DNA of 64,000 nt. Source: Chloroflexota bacterium. Lineage in GTDB: Bacteria > Chloroflexota > Dehalococcoidia > Lucifugimonadales > GCA-2719675. The position numbers were made by a program, and so were the translations under genes. The notes under the pieces are model-generated. The model worked only from the letters and a program-made list of their open reading frames with translations. It searched no databases and was not told where the DNA came from. Shown here one piece after another: positions 33,201 through 42,202 of this stretch. The DNA lies in the NCBI GenBank assembly GCA_002719675.1, contig PBID01000003.1:229497-293496 (forward strand), given 5' to 3'. The stretch's first letter is position 1. Each line of letters begins with the position of its first letter.

Positions 33201-35207
33201 ATGAAACTTAATGACATAGAACAAAAAATTAAATCTATAAGAGATCAAATCAATAGACATAATCATTTGTACTATATTTCAAATTCACCAGAAATTTCAG
33301 ATATTGAATATGACATTTTATTTAGATCACTTTTATCTCTGGAAGAAAAATTTCCGGAATTTATTACTTCTGATTCTCCTTCTCAAAGAATATCAAGTGC
33401 TGTAAGTTCAGAATTTAAACAATTTGAACATATGTCTCCTATGTATAGTTTGGCAAATTGTTTTAGTGAAAAAGAATTTTTAGATTGGTATAAGAGAACT
33501 TTAGATTTGTCAGGTTATGGTCAACTTGATTTGGTTTCTGAAGTCAAATTTGACGGTTTAGCTGTTTCAATGATTTATGAAAAAGGAATTTTTGTTAGAG
33601 GATCTACTCGTGGGAACGGAATAATAGGTGAAGACGTCACAAATAATTTACGTACGATTAAGACTATCCCCATGGTTTTGATGGGAAATGTTCCTGAAAC
33701 TTTAGAGGTTAGAGGGGAGGTAATTTTTCCTAAATCAAAATTTGATCAATTTAATGAATCTAGAAAAACTGAAGGTTTATCTTTATATTCAAATCCTAGA
33801 AATTTAGCTGCCGGATCATTGCGGCAATTAGATTCAAAAGTTACTGCTGAAAGAAGTTTGGACATCTTTGTTTATGGTGTAGGGTATTCAATTGGGAATG
33901 ATTTGAAGACACAATGGAATGTTTTGAATTATTTGAAATCTTTAGGATTTAAGGTGAGTAATTTATCTTCTTTGTTTGTTAAACCACAAGAGGTAATAGA
34001 TTTTTACAACACTCTGGTAGACAGTATTTCAAATGAAGATTTTTCAGCCGATGGTGTCGTTGTTAAAGTTAATAATTTAGAAGTGCAACAGCAGTTAGGT
34101 GTTGTGGGTAAAGATCCTAGATGGGCTATAGCTTACAAATTTCCTTCAATTAAGTCAGTTACAAAATTAAAAAATATTGAATTGAGTGTTGGTAGGACAG
34201 GAAGAATTAGCCCTGTTGCTATTCTTGAACCTGTGAATATCGGAGGAGCTATAGTTAGACAAGCTAGCTTACATAATTTCGATTATATAGTTAACAATGA
34301 TTTGAAGATTAATGATTTAGTAGTTGTTGAAAGGGCTGGTGATGTGATACCTAAGGTTGTTTCTTTTGTTCCTGAAGGTAGAAAAGGAGTGGAATTTGAA
34401 TGGATATTCCCTGAAGAATGCCCTTCTTGTGGAAGTAAGATAATCAGATTAGAGGGAGAGTCTGCACATCTATGTATCAGTTCATCTTGTCCAGCTCAAC
34501 TCAAAAGATTAATTGAACATTTCGTTAGTAAACCAGCTATGAATATTGAAGGAATAGGAATCAAACAAATTTCTATACTTATTGATAATCATATTATTTA
34601 TAATCAAGCAGATTTATTTGATTTAGATTCTAAGAAAGATGAAATAATTAATTTAAATGGTTTTGGAGAAAAAAGGTTTAATAATTGGCAAAAATCTATA
34701 GAAGAAAGTAAAAAGGTTGCATTTTCTAGAGTACTTGTAGCTTTAGGTATACCTCATGTTGGATTAGAAACCGCTGAAATAATTTCAAGAAATTTTAAAA
34801 GCATCAATAATTTAATTGCTGCCAGTGAGTTAGATTTAGTTTCTTTACCTTCTATTGGGCCAAAAGTTGCATATTCTATTCAAAATTATTTTTCTAATGA
34901 AGATAACAAATATTTAGTGAATCAATTAATTTCTACAGGCGTAAGATTTGATAATTCTACAGACAATATGGTTGTTGATAGTAAATTACATGGTCTGAAA
35001 TTTGCAATTACTGGGAGTTTTGATAATTATAACAGGGCAGATTTAGTTTCTATAATTAAGGATTTGGGAGGAATAGTGAGTAGTAGTGTTTCTAAGACAA
35101 CAAATTATCTTATTACAGGAGATAATCCTGGATCAAAATTGGATTTTGCAAAATCCAACGAGGTAAAGATTATAAGTATTAAAGAATTTATAGAATTGAC
35201 TTTATAA
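33201..35207 (+). CDS. ligA: NAD-dependent DNA ligase
   Basis: Seals nicks in DNA replication and repair using NAD+. The N-terminal Ia domain is followed by the nucleophile Lys116 in EVKFDGLAVS. The OB fold, a four-cysteine zinc finger (CPSCG...CISSSCPAQ, about 408-432), the HhH repeats and a C-terminal BRCT domain (from about 590, KLHGLKFAITGSF) are all present. At 668 aa it is of typical length. recF follows 25 bases later, so the two are probably co-transcribed. Confidence 0.97.
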   Translation: MKLNDIEQKIKSIRDQINRHNHLYYISNSPEISDIEYDILFRSLLSLEEKFPEFITSDSPSQRISSAVSSEFKQFEHMSPMYSLANCFSEKEFLDWYKRTLDLSGYGQLDLVSEVKFDGLAVSMIYEKGIFVRGSTRGNGIIGEDVTNNLRTIKTIPMVLMGNVPETLEVRGEVIFPKSKFDQFNESRKTEGLSLYSNPRNLAAGSLRQLDSKVTAERSLDIFVYGVGYSIGNDLKTQWNVLNYLKSLGFKVSNLSSLFVKPQEVIDFYNTLVDSISNEDFSADGVVVKVNNLEVQQQLGVVGKDPRWAIAYKFPSIKSVTKLKNIELSVGRTGRISPVAILEPVNIGGAIVRQASLHNFDYIVNNDLKINDLVVVERAGDVIPKVVSFVPEGRKGVEFEWIFPEECPSCGSKIIRLEGESAHLCISSSCPAQLKRLIEHFVSKPAMNIEGIGIKQISILIDNHIIYNQADLFDLDSKKDEIINLNGFGEKRFNNWQKSIEESKKVAFSRVLVALGIPHVGLETAEIISRNFKSINNLIAASELDLVSLPSIGPKVAYSIQNYFSNEDNKYLVNQLISTGVRFDNSTDNMVVDSKLHGLKFAITGSFDNYNRADLVSIIKDLGGIVSSSVSKTTNYLITGDNPGSKLDFAKSNEVKIISIKEFIELTL

Positions 35208-35232
35208 AATATAGAGCCACAAGGAGATAGAT

Positions 35233-36420
35233 ATATATCTTTCGCAAATTAACTTAATTAACGTACGAAATTATTCTCGTTTGAATATGGATCTGCCTGA
35301 GGGGATTGTTCTTATTAATGGAAATAACGGACATGGAAAAAGTAATTTACTGGAAGCTATCCATATTTTAGTGGCTGGCAAATCTCAGAGAGCTATAAAT
35401 GATTCAGAAATTGTTTTGAGGAGTGACAATATAGTTAAAGATCATGCACAAATTTCTGTCAATGTAGTAAGAAAAGATCAAAATATAAGCAAAGTCGAAA
35501 TGGATTTAATTAGTAAAAACATATCATCTTATAGTAATGAATTTGTTGATCGGGAAAATGAGAAACTAATTAAATTCAATAAAGTTTTTAAGGTGAATGG
35601 AAATATAATCAAGGTCTCTGATTTTATTGGAAGAATTAATGCAGTGATTTTTACAGCTAAAGATCTAGATTTAGTATATGGAGGACCAAATCTTCGCAGA
35701 AAATATTTAGATCTTTTTATATCTCAGATGGATAAAAAATATATTAAATGCTTACAAAATTTTAATAGGATTGTTTCTCAAAGAAATCATTTGCTTAAGG
35801 CTATTCGTTCAAAAAAATCATCAGAAGATCAACTGGAACAATGGGATGATTTTTTAGTAGATTCTGCTCAGTATTTGATTAGATCTAGAAGTAAAGTAAT
35901 TCAATCTTTAACGGAAAAAGCTAAACCTTTACATAGTGAACTTTCAAAAAATGATTCTGTTTTAGATATTAAATATCAACCAAGTATCAAAATTGACACA
36001 GATTCTTCAGTTGAAGAAAATTCTGATTTTATAAAAAATCTCTTTGCTTCTATTAGAAGCAAAGAGTTACATGAAGGAGTTACATTATTTGGCCCTCATA
36101 GGGATGATTTTTTGATGACATTAGATGAGGGAGGTATTGCAAGTTATTCTTCAAGGGGTCAAAGTAGAACTTTTTTGTTAGCTTTAAAACTTGCTGAAGC
36201 AGAATTATTGACAAAAATGTCAGGTGAAGAACCTATATTACTTTTAGATGATATCATGTCCGAATTAGATAAATTTAGACAGTCTTATATTATGGATAGG
36301 CTAACACATTATCAGCAGTGTATTGTTACTTCTGCTGAATCTGAGATTTTGAATCAAAATGTTCTGCCTATTATGAATAGTTTTAATGTAGAGAATGGTT
36401 CAATTACGAAAAAATTTTAA
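35233..36420 (+). CDS. recF: DNA replication and repair protein RecF, apparent AUA start
   Basis: SMC-like ATPase that loads RecA at gaps. Walker A is GNNGHGKSN; the C-terminal signature LFGPHRDDF and the Walker B with LLLDDIMSELD are intact. In-frame codons upstream of TTG 35281 encode IYLSQINLINVRNYSRL, the first strand and loop that all RecF proteins have. No ATG, GTG or TTG occurs between the upstream stop and 35281. A perfect AAGGAG (35221-35226) lies 6 bases before ATA 35233, exactly where other RecF proteins begin MYL. An AUA start (395 aa) is therefore the best reading; an assembly error at this codon is the alternative. Confidence 0.88.
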   Translation: MYLSQINLINVRNYSRLNMDLPEGIVLINGNNGHGKSNLLEAIHILVAGKSQRAINDSEIVLRSDNIVKDHAQISVNVVRKDQNISKVEMDLISKNISSYSNEFVDRENEKLIKFNKVFKVNGNIIKVSDFIGRINAVIFTAKDLDLVYGGPNLRRKYLDLFISQMDKKYIKCLQNFNRIVSQRNHLLKAIRSKKSSEDQLEQWDDFLVDSAQYLIRSRSKVIQSLTEKAKPLHSELSKNDSVLDIKYQPSIKIDTDSSVEENSDFIKNLFASIRSKELHEGVTLFGPHRDDFLMTLDEGGIASYSSRGQSRTFLLALKLAEAELLTKMSGEEPILLLDDIMSELDKFRQSYIMDRLTHYQQCIVTSAESEILNQNVLPIMNSFNVENGSITKKF

Positions 36421-36435
36421 ATTAAGAGGTGTTCT

Positions 36436-36870
36436 ATGAAAAGTATTGATGAAAAAGCTATAGAAACATTTAGTAATTGGAACATTGCTTTTAATTCTAG
36501 AGATGTTGAGAAACAAATATTTTATATGCATTTCCCTCACCTAAGATTAGCTAATAATAAATTTGAGCTGTGGGAAAAGGCTAATGATTTTAGAGAATCT
36601 CACGAAGAAATGACTACAAAACTTATTTCAGAAAATTGGAGTTCTACAGAAACTATTTCAATTGAGCCTGTTCAATTTAATGAAGATAAAGTTCATTTAG
36701 CAATTACTCAAGCTAGGAAAAATATAGATGGCTTTAAATATAATGTTTTTGATACATTATGGATTTTTACAATTATAGATGGTGATTTGAAAGTTCAGTT
36801 TAGGTCTTCGTTTTTAAAAAATACGATTGCGAATGGAGTCGGAGGGATTGAGGTGTTTTCTAAACTTTGA
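36436..36870 (+). CDS. NTF2/SnoaL-like protein of unknown function
   Basis: A 144-residue protein with the pattern of an NTF2-like alpha+beta cone: an N-terminal helix (ETFSNWNIAFNSRDVEKQIFYM), a helical segment in the middle, then four strands ending FDTLWIFTIIDGDLKVQFRSSFL. Such folds host small-molecule binding or isomerase activity, but no catalytic residues can be named here. It follows recF by 15 bases with AGAGGTG upstream of the ATG, so it is likely in the ligA-recF transcript. I do not recognise a specific family. Confidence 0.6.
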   Translation: MKSIDEKAIETFSNWNIAFNSRDVEKQIFYMHFPHLRLANNKFELWEKANDFRESHEEMTTKLISENWSSTETISIEPVQFNEDKVHLAITQARKNIDGFKYNVFDTLWIFTIIDGDLKVQFRSSFLKNTIANGVGGIEVFSKL

Positions 36871-36894
36871 ATACATTTTTTCGTTGTTTTACTT

Positions 36895-38001
36895 TTAGTA
36901 TTTTAATGTAGCATGTTTATAAACTTGCAGGATTTTTTTAGTTACATTTTGCCATGAATATTCATTTGCAACTTTGAATGCGTTATTCGAAATTTTTGTT
37001 TTTAACTTTTTGTTATTTATCAAGATTTCTAAAGTATTTGCTATAGATTCAGGATTCTTAGGTTCAGTTAAAATTCCATTGTAGTTATCTTTGATTAAAC
37101 TGGAATAACCTTCAATATTTGATGCTACAATAGGTTTTTGAGCAGACATTGCTTCAAGTATCACATACCCAAAGCTTTCATTACCAATTGCAGGAGAACA
37201 AAATATATCAGCTGTGTGGAGATATCTAATTTTGTCTTTTTCTGATACTTCTCCGATAAAATGAATGTCTTTTAAATTTTGAGCGCTAATTATATCGTTG
37301 AATTGCGTACTATTGCTGACAGGGCCAACAATTAGTAAACGTAAATCAGTATATTTCCATTTAAGTTTTCCAAATGCGCTGATAATATACTTTAATCCTT
37401 TCCTTTTATCAGATCTTCCAATGAATAGTATATTTGTTTTAGAATCTTTAAATTTTGTGATTTGATGTTTGTGATTTTGATATAGATCGATATGAATTCC
37501 ATTAGGAATTATTTGATATTTTCCAGGGAAATATTTGCTGATAAATTCTTCAGCTGGTTTTGATACTGCTATTGAAGAATGAATTTTTTCAAAATATGGT
37601 TTAAAAAAATTTGCAAAACCGAATTTATAGATTGATGTACCTTCAAAAGAGTGAAAAGTTGCTATATTGATAGAATTAGAATTTTTTATTATTGAAGGTT
37701 GAATAATTCCAGCAAATGGTTCATGAAGATGAATAATTTCAAAATTTTCTTTTTCAATTTTCCTTTTTGTTTTTGAAATTTCAAAAGGATTTACAGAAAT
37801 ATGAGCAATTGAGCCTCCACTAGGTAATGGAAAAGGCTTGCCTGTTGATAAAAAATTATTTTCTTTAAAATTTTGGCTTGATGGTCCAATTATTTTGACT
37901 TGGTGTTTTAATTTCAGAAGTTCCTTAGCTAACCCAAGTATGTGGTTATTCACACCGCTTGGTCTAGAAAAATCGTATGGAGACGTTAGGGCTATTTTCA
38001 T
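36895..38001 (-). CDS. GT4 glycosyltransferase, PimA-like
   Basis: A 368-residue GT-B glycosyltransferase. The N-terminus ALTSPYDFSRPSGVNNHILG is the acceptor-loop pattern of phosphatidylinositol alpha-mannosyltransferase-like enzymes. The donor domain has FIGRSDKRKGLKYII and the EX7E motif ESFGYVILE. A membrane-associated cytosolic enzyme is expected. It lies 45 bases downstream of ino1 on the same strand, which strengthens an inositol-lipid role; mannosyl transfer is inferred, not shown. It is a separate paralogue from the MshA-like enzyme at 9287. Confidence 0.82.
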   Translation of the reverse strand: MKIALTSPYDFSRPSGVNNHILGLAKELLKLKHQVKIIGPSSQNFKENNFLSTGKPFPLPSGGSIAHISVNPFEISKTKRKIEKENFEIIHLHEPFAGIIQPSIIKNSNSINIATFHSFEGTSIYKFGFANFFKPYFEKIHSSIAVSKPAEEFISKYFPGKYQIIPNGIHIDLYQNHKHQITKFKDSKTNILFIGRSDKRKGLKYIISAFGKLKWKYTDLRLLIVGPVSNSTQFNDIISAQNLKDIHFIGEVSEKDKIRYLHTADIFCSPAIGNESFGYVILEAMSAQKPIVASNIEGYSSLIKDNYNGILTEPKNPESIANTLEILINNKKLKTKISNNAFKVANEYSWQNVTKKILQVYKHATLKY

Positions 38002-38046
38002 TATTAAGAACGAGATATATACTTAGTAGTTTTTAGAAATAGTTTT

Positions 38047-39129
38047 TTAACGTATGTCTTCTTTAATAAATTCTTCAAGCATTTTTTTTGCTTCAGCGTC
38101 AGTAAATTGTTTAGGGGGTGATTTCATGAAGTATGCTGAAGGAGCTAATACTGGACCACTTATGCCTCTATCTAAAGCAATTTTGATACATCTAATTGCA
38201 TCTATAACAACTCCAGCGGAATTAGCAGAATCCCACACCTCTAACTTAAGTTCTAGGTTTAAAGGCATATCCCCAAAACTTTTCCCTTCTATTCTTATAT
38301 ATGCCCATTTTCTATCTTCTAACCATGGAACATGATCACTGGGGCCTATATGAATATTTTCACCGCCAATATCATAATCAATTTGAGATGTAACAGAGCC
38401 AGTTTTAGAAATTTTCTTAGAAGTTAATCTATCTTGATCTAACATATTCAAAAAATCGGTATTTCCGCCAAAATTTAATTGATATGCTCTTTCTATATGC
38501 GCTCCTCTGTCTCTGAATAAACGTGTTAAAACTCTGTGAACAATGGTTGCTCCAACTTGAGATTTAATATCATCACCAATAATGGGGACACCAGCTTTTC
38601 TAAATTGATTTTGCCAATAATCTCCCTTGCCGCTAGCAATGAAAACAGGCATGCAATTGATAAAACCACATTTTGCTTTTAAAACTTGTTCAACATACCA
38701 TTTAGTAGCTTCTTCAGATCCTACAGGTAAATAATTTATGACCACATCAACTTTATTTTCTACTAAAATTTTTACAATATCAGAAGTACTGCCATCTGCT
38801 TTTTTAATGATTCCAGATGTAAATTTTCCTATTCCGTCGTGGGTCATTCCTCTTTGAACGATCACTCCAGTTTTTGGCACTTCAGCAAATTTTAATAGAT
38901 TATTGGGTTTCGCAAAGATTGCTTTTGATAAATCGAGACCAACTTTATTAGAATCAACGTCAAAAGCAGCCACTACTTTAATGTTAGAAATTCCATATTT
39001 GCCTAATACAGGATGCATTAATCCAGGTATGGAATCCTTATTAGTAGCATCTTTATATTTTTCAATTCCTTGAATCAATGCGGAGGCACAGTTACCTACA
39101 CCGATAATTGCAACGTTTATATTTTCCAA
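38047..39129 (-). CDS. ino1: Inositol-3-phosphate synthase, actinobacterial type
   Basis: Converts glucose 6-phosphate to inositol phosphate with NAD+. The Rossmann motif [12 protein letters not shown] (residues 11-22) and the signature segments [30 protein letters not shown] and [12 protein letters not shown] are diagnostic of the shorter prokaryotic form (360 aa). The start is TTG 39129, with GGGTG a few bases upstream. A good promoter lies 64 bases ahead. With the PimA-like gene just downstream and the inositol monophosphatase at 21423, it supplies inositol for lipids or thiols. Confidence 0.95.
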   Translation of the reverse strand: MENINVAIIGVGNCASALIQGIEKYKDATNKDSIPGLMHPVLGKYGISNIKVVAAFDVDSNKVGLDLSKAIFAKPNNLLKFAEVPKTGVIVQRGMTHDGIGKFTSGIIKKADGSTSDIVKILVENKVDVVINYLPVGSEEATKWYVEQVLKAKCGFINCMPVFIASGKGDYWQNQFRKAGVPIIGDDIKSQVGATIVHRVLTRLFRDRGAHIERAYQLNFGGNTDFLNMLDQDRLTSKKISKTGSVTSQIDYDIGGENIHIGPSDHVPWLEDRKWAYIRIEGKSFGDMPLNLELKLEVWDSANSAGVVIDAIRCIKIALDRGISGPVLAPSAYFMKSPPKQFTDAEAKKMLEEFIKEDIR

Positions 39130-39193
39130 TAGCGCACCCAGTTAAGTTATTATGTTTAAGTAAAATTTCAAAATTAATATAGCACAAATACAA

Positions 39194-39222
39194 ATTTTAT
39201 CATTTCAGTGGATTTGTCTCAA
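39194..39222 (-). promoter_or_regulatory. ino1 promoter
   Basis: On the minus strand TTGAGA (39222-39217), a 17-base spacer and TAAAAT (39199-39194) match 5/6 positions each. It lies about 65 bases upstream of the ino1 start, which leaves a short leader. Confidence 0.6.
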
Positions 39223-39260
39223 TGTTTTATTCTGATTGCTGAGTTTAAAGTTATTATAGG

Positions 39261-40112
39261 TTACTTCTGCAACCACCTATCTATATTGATTCCAGGAGCT
39301 TCAGATTTCATGTCTTTGGGTTTGTTGCCGCCAAAAAAATCACCTTTACGGATATTTTTATCCTTAAAAAGTTTTTTGATTTCATTTGGTAAATGTTCCA
39401 CTTTTTCATTAGGGAAATTGGGTACGTCTCGAACAGGCCCACCCCATGCAGGTCGATAAGCGATAGCCAACATTTCTCGTGTGTAATTTCCGGTATTTGG
39501 GAAATTTCCATGGAATGTTTTATGATTTAACAGAACTGCAGAACCGGCTTTGACTGGAACTTTTATTTCGTCTGGATGACTTTCATATCTGAGATATGGA
39601 TTTCCGTCGGAATGTAAACTTAAATGAGATTTAGGAACTACCCTGAATGGTGAAACATCTACTGTCAAATCTTCTAGGTAATTTAAAACTCTGATGAGTA
39701 CGGGAACACTTCCTTCATATCCAAAAATTTCAGAACCCCAAGGTTGGCCATCTGTGTGTAAAGAAATACCAGGATGTCCAGGTTCAGATCGAGCGTATGC
39801 GTAGCTCATAACAACTAATTCATCACCAAAAAGTTTTTCTAGAAAAGATATAGTTGGAGGATTAGCAATTAATTTAGTTGTTTCTCCTCCCAGGAAGGCA
39901 ATATCGCTGGATGTTCGTTGTTTTTCAGAATAATCAGCACCTTTCGTTTCTACTTTTGCAATTTCATCTTTTAAAGTCTGAATTTGAGACTCGTTTAATA
40001 CATTAGGTAAAACCACATATCCATCAACTTCAAGCATTTTTACTTGTTCGCCAAATGTTAATTTAGTCCAGTCTCGATCATCTACGGGAATATTTTTAGA
40101 ATTTGTTGTCAT
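39261..40112 (-). CDS. Phytanoyl-CoA dioxygenase family protein
   Basis: A 283-residue non-haem Fe(II)/2-oxoglutarate dioxygenase (PhyH fold). The iron ligands appear as HTDGQPWG (His-x-Asp, about residues 126-128) and a distal His in NHKTFHGNFPNTG, with an Arg (YTREMLAIAYRP) for 2-oxoglutarate. ATG 40112 is chosen because GGAG lies 8 bases before it; the frame from 40127 starts on that site. PhyH paralogues are numerous in marine Chloroflexota. The substrate may be a hydroxylated lipid or small metabolite but is unknown. A 2-hydroxyacid dehydrogenase gene lies upstream on the same strand. Confidence 0.85.
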   Translation of the reverse strand: MTTNSKNIPVDDRDWTKLTFGEQVKMLEVDGYVVLPNVLNESQIQTLKDEIAKVETKGADYSEKQRTSSDIAFLGGETTKLIANPPTISFLEKLFGDELVVMSYAYARSEPGHPGISLHTDGQPWGSEIFGYEGSVPVLIRVLNYLEDLTVDVSPFRVVPKSHLSLHSDGNPYLRYESHPDEIKVPVKAGSAVLLNHKTFHGNFPNTGNYTREMLAIAYRPAWGGPVRDVPNFPNEKVEHLPNEIKKLFKDKNIRKGDFFGGNKPKDMKSEAPGINIDRWLQK

Positions 40113-40200
40113 ATATACAATCTCCATAAAATTTTATTTATAAAGAATTTTAACATTTAAGTTGTTTCTACTCAATTAATATGTTTTAAGTTGAGAAGAC

Positions 40201-41235
40201 CTACCTGGCAGAATAAGGTTGCCATGTTTTCAAATTTGAATTTTCTAGAATTTGAGGATTTACACATCCAGTTGGCCATCTACCGGATAATACAAGTGAG
40301 ACCTCAACCCCCATTCTTCTTCGCCTTGCGGGGTCAAATCGACTAGATGCAGATGCGACATGAGGTGTTAAAATCACGTTTTCAAGATTAAGTAATGGAT
40401 TTTTTGGGTCAGGAGGTTCTTGCTCAAGAACGTCCAAAGCGGCTCCAGCAATCCATTTGTTTTTAATAGCTTCAATCAAATATTTTTCATCTACAGTTGA
40501 ACCTCTACCATTATTAACGAATAGAGAGGTGTTTTTCATTAATTCAAAATGTTTTTTTGTAATCATTTTGAATGTTTGCTGTCCTCCTGGAGCGTGCATA
40601 GATATTATATCTGATTGTGTAAGTAATTCTTCCAAAGATACTGGGGATACATCATGGTCAATCATCACTGTTTCAGAAACATAGGGATCGTAAGAGATTA
40701 TATTTACTCCAAAAGGTTTAGCTCTTTTAGCTACGGCTCTAGCCACATTGCCAAAAGAAATTAGGCCTAATGTTTGTCCTCTTAATCTAGGGAATTGATA
40801 CAAAAATTCTCTACCTTGGCTCCATTCATTTGATCTCGCCATTTTATCTAATTTGCAAATCCGTCTATAGCTAGCTAAAATCAGACAAATAGTATGCTCA
40901 GCAACTTCATCTATAAATGTATCTGGTATATTTGTTACAGGGATGCCATTTTTTGTTGCAGCACCTACATCCATTGTATCGGTACCAACACTTCCAAGGG
41001 CGATTATTTTACAATTTTCAAGAGAGTTAATGATTTTTGCGGTGAATTTTCCATTTCCGAAAATGGCATCTGCATCTTTCGCGATTGAAATAAATTCATC
41101 TTCTGAGTTATCAGGTGCGATGACGATTTCATGATTGAATTGAGAAATTGATTCCAATTCGATTTTAAAATTGTCAGCTATCGCATTACTTTTTTCTGCA
41201 GAAGATTGAGGGGTAACTATTTTAAATTTTTTCAA
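40201..41235 (-). CDS. D-2-hydroxyacid dehydrogenase
   Basis: A 344-residue NAD-dependent dehydrogenase of the phosphoglycerate dehydrogenase/CtBP group. The catalytic Arg is in NNGRGSTVDE, the Glu in LDVLEQEPP and the His in TPHVASAS. The cofactor loop reads LGLISFGNVARAVA, a relaxed form of GxGxxG like that of CtBP proteins. It has no C-terminal ACT domain, so it is not a typical SerA. The start is TTG 41235 with GGAG upstream. It lies 88 bases upstream of the PhyH gene and may be co-transcribed. The substrate is unknown. Confidence 0.88.
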   Translation of the reverse strand: MKKFKIVTPQSSAEKSNAIADNFKIELESISQFNHEIVIAPDNSEDEFISIAKDADAIFGNGKFTAKIINSLENCKIIALGSVGTDTMDVGAATKNGIPVTNIPDTFIDEVAEHTICLILASYRRICKLDKMARSNEWSQGREFLYQFPRLRGQTLGLISFGNVARAVAKRAKPFGVNIISYDPYVSETVMIDHDVSPVSLEELLTQSDIISMHAPGGQQTFKMITKKHFELMKNTSLFVNNGRGSTVDEKYLIEAIKNKWIAGAALDVLEQEPPDPKNPLLNLENVILTPHVASASSRFDPARRRRMGVEVSLVLSGRWPTGCVNPQILENSNLKTWQPYSAR

Positions 41236-41366
41236 TGAACATCTCCAACAATTTAATTATATTGCTAAAGATATTAGCATATTTTGATAAATATATTGTT
41301 TTGATAACTGTGGTTTTGATGATATAAATATAATTTATCTATTAGTGAGGAGTGTTTTAATTTTTT

Positions 41367-42104
41367 ATGAGATCTGCATCTTTTGTTATATTGGCAGCTG
41401 GATTAGGAACCAGGATGAAGAACAACATTCCAAAGGTATTGACCCCGTTTTTTGGTAAAGAAATGATAATGCATATTTTTGAAATGGTTCAATTACTTGA
41501 TCCTAAGGAAATTATCCTTGTAGTTCCTGAAGAGCACCAAATGTTTAAATCGTTATTTGGAAGAGAAGTCAAATATTGTATTCAAAAAGAACCACTTGGA
41601 ACAGGGCATGCTGCTTGGCAAGCAACAAAAAATATCGATCATTCTAATGATATCTTTGTGATTAACGGGGATATGCCCAACATCAATGAATCTGTTATTA
41701 GATCTTTATATTTTGAACATACCCAGAAGTCAAATACATTAACTATTACAACTTCATTTGTTCAAAATCCATTTGGATATGGTAGGGTTTTGAGAAATTC
41801 CGAAGATGAAATTCAAGAAATTATTGAAGAATCTGATTTAGATGAAAAAAATTACCAAATAAATGAAATTAATGCGGGATTGTATGTATTTAATTGCGTT
41901 TGGTTAAAAAAGTATTTGCTGGAGTTGAATCAGCAAGATTTAGTGGAATATAAATTAACTGATTTGGTGAAATTAGCGCATAGTAATGGATTCCAAATTG
42001 GTAATATTGAAGCGAACGAAAAAATTATTTATGGTGTGAACACATTAAATCAGTTAAAAAAGTTAGAATATTTAATGTCTGATGATTTGGAAACAAAAAG
42101 TTAG
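41367..42104 (+). CDS. GlmU-type nucleotidyltransferase lacking the acetyltransferase domain
   Basis: A 245-residue sugar-nucleotide pyrophosphorylase. The N-terminal AAGLGTRMKNNIPKVLTP (residues 10-27) and QKEPLGTGHA are the UTP and GlcNAc-1-phosphate-binding motifs of GlmU; NGDMPNI carries the metal-binding Asp. It ends where GlmU would begin its left-handed beta-helix, so the acetyltransferase half is missing, with no matching fragment downstream. The frame is clean and followed by its own stop, so this looks like a genuine single-domain form. Product UDP-GlcNAc is likely; GDP- or dTDP-sugars are possible. Confidence 0.82.
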   Translation: MRSASFVILAAGLGTRMKNNIPKVLTPFFGKEMIMHIFEMVQLLDPKEIILVVPEEHQMFKSLFGREVKYCIQKEPLGTGHAAWQATKNIDHSNDIFVINGDMPNINESVIRSLYFEHTQKSNTLTITTSFVQNPFGYGRVLRNSEDEIQEIIEESDLDEKNYQINEINAGLYVFNCVWLKKYLLELNQQDLVEYKLTDLVKLAHSNGFQIGNIEANEKIIYGVNTLNQLKKLEYLMSDDLETKS

Positions 42105-42202
42105 TCTTTATATCTAATTTCAATAGTTCAAAATTTTTGTGGAAATTATTTGATTAAAATGTTATATAATTATAATTAGTTATTGTTTTTAAAAGGAATT
42201 AT

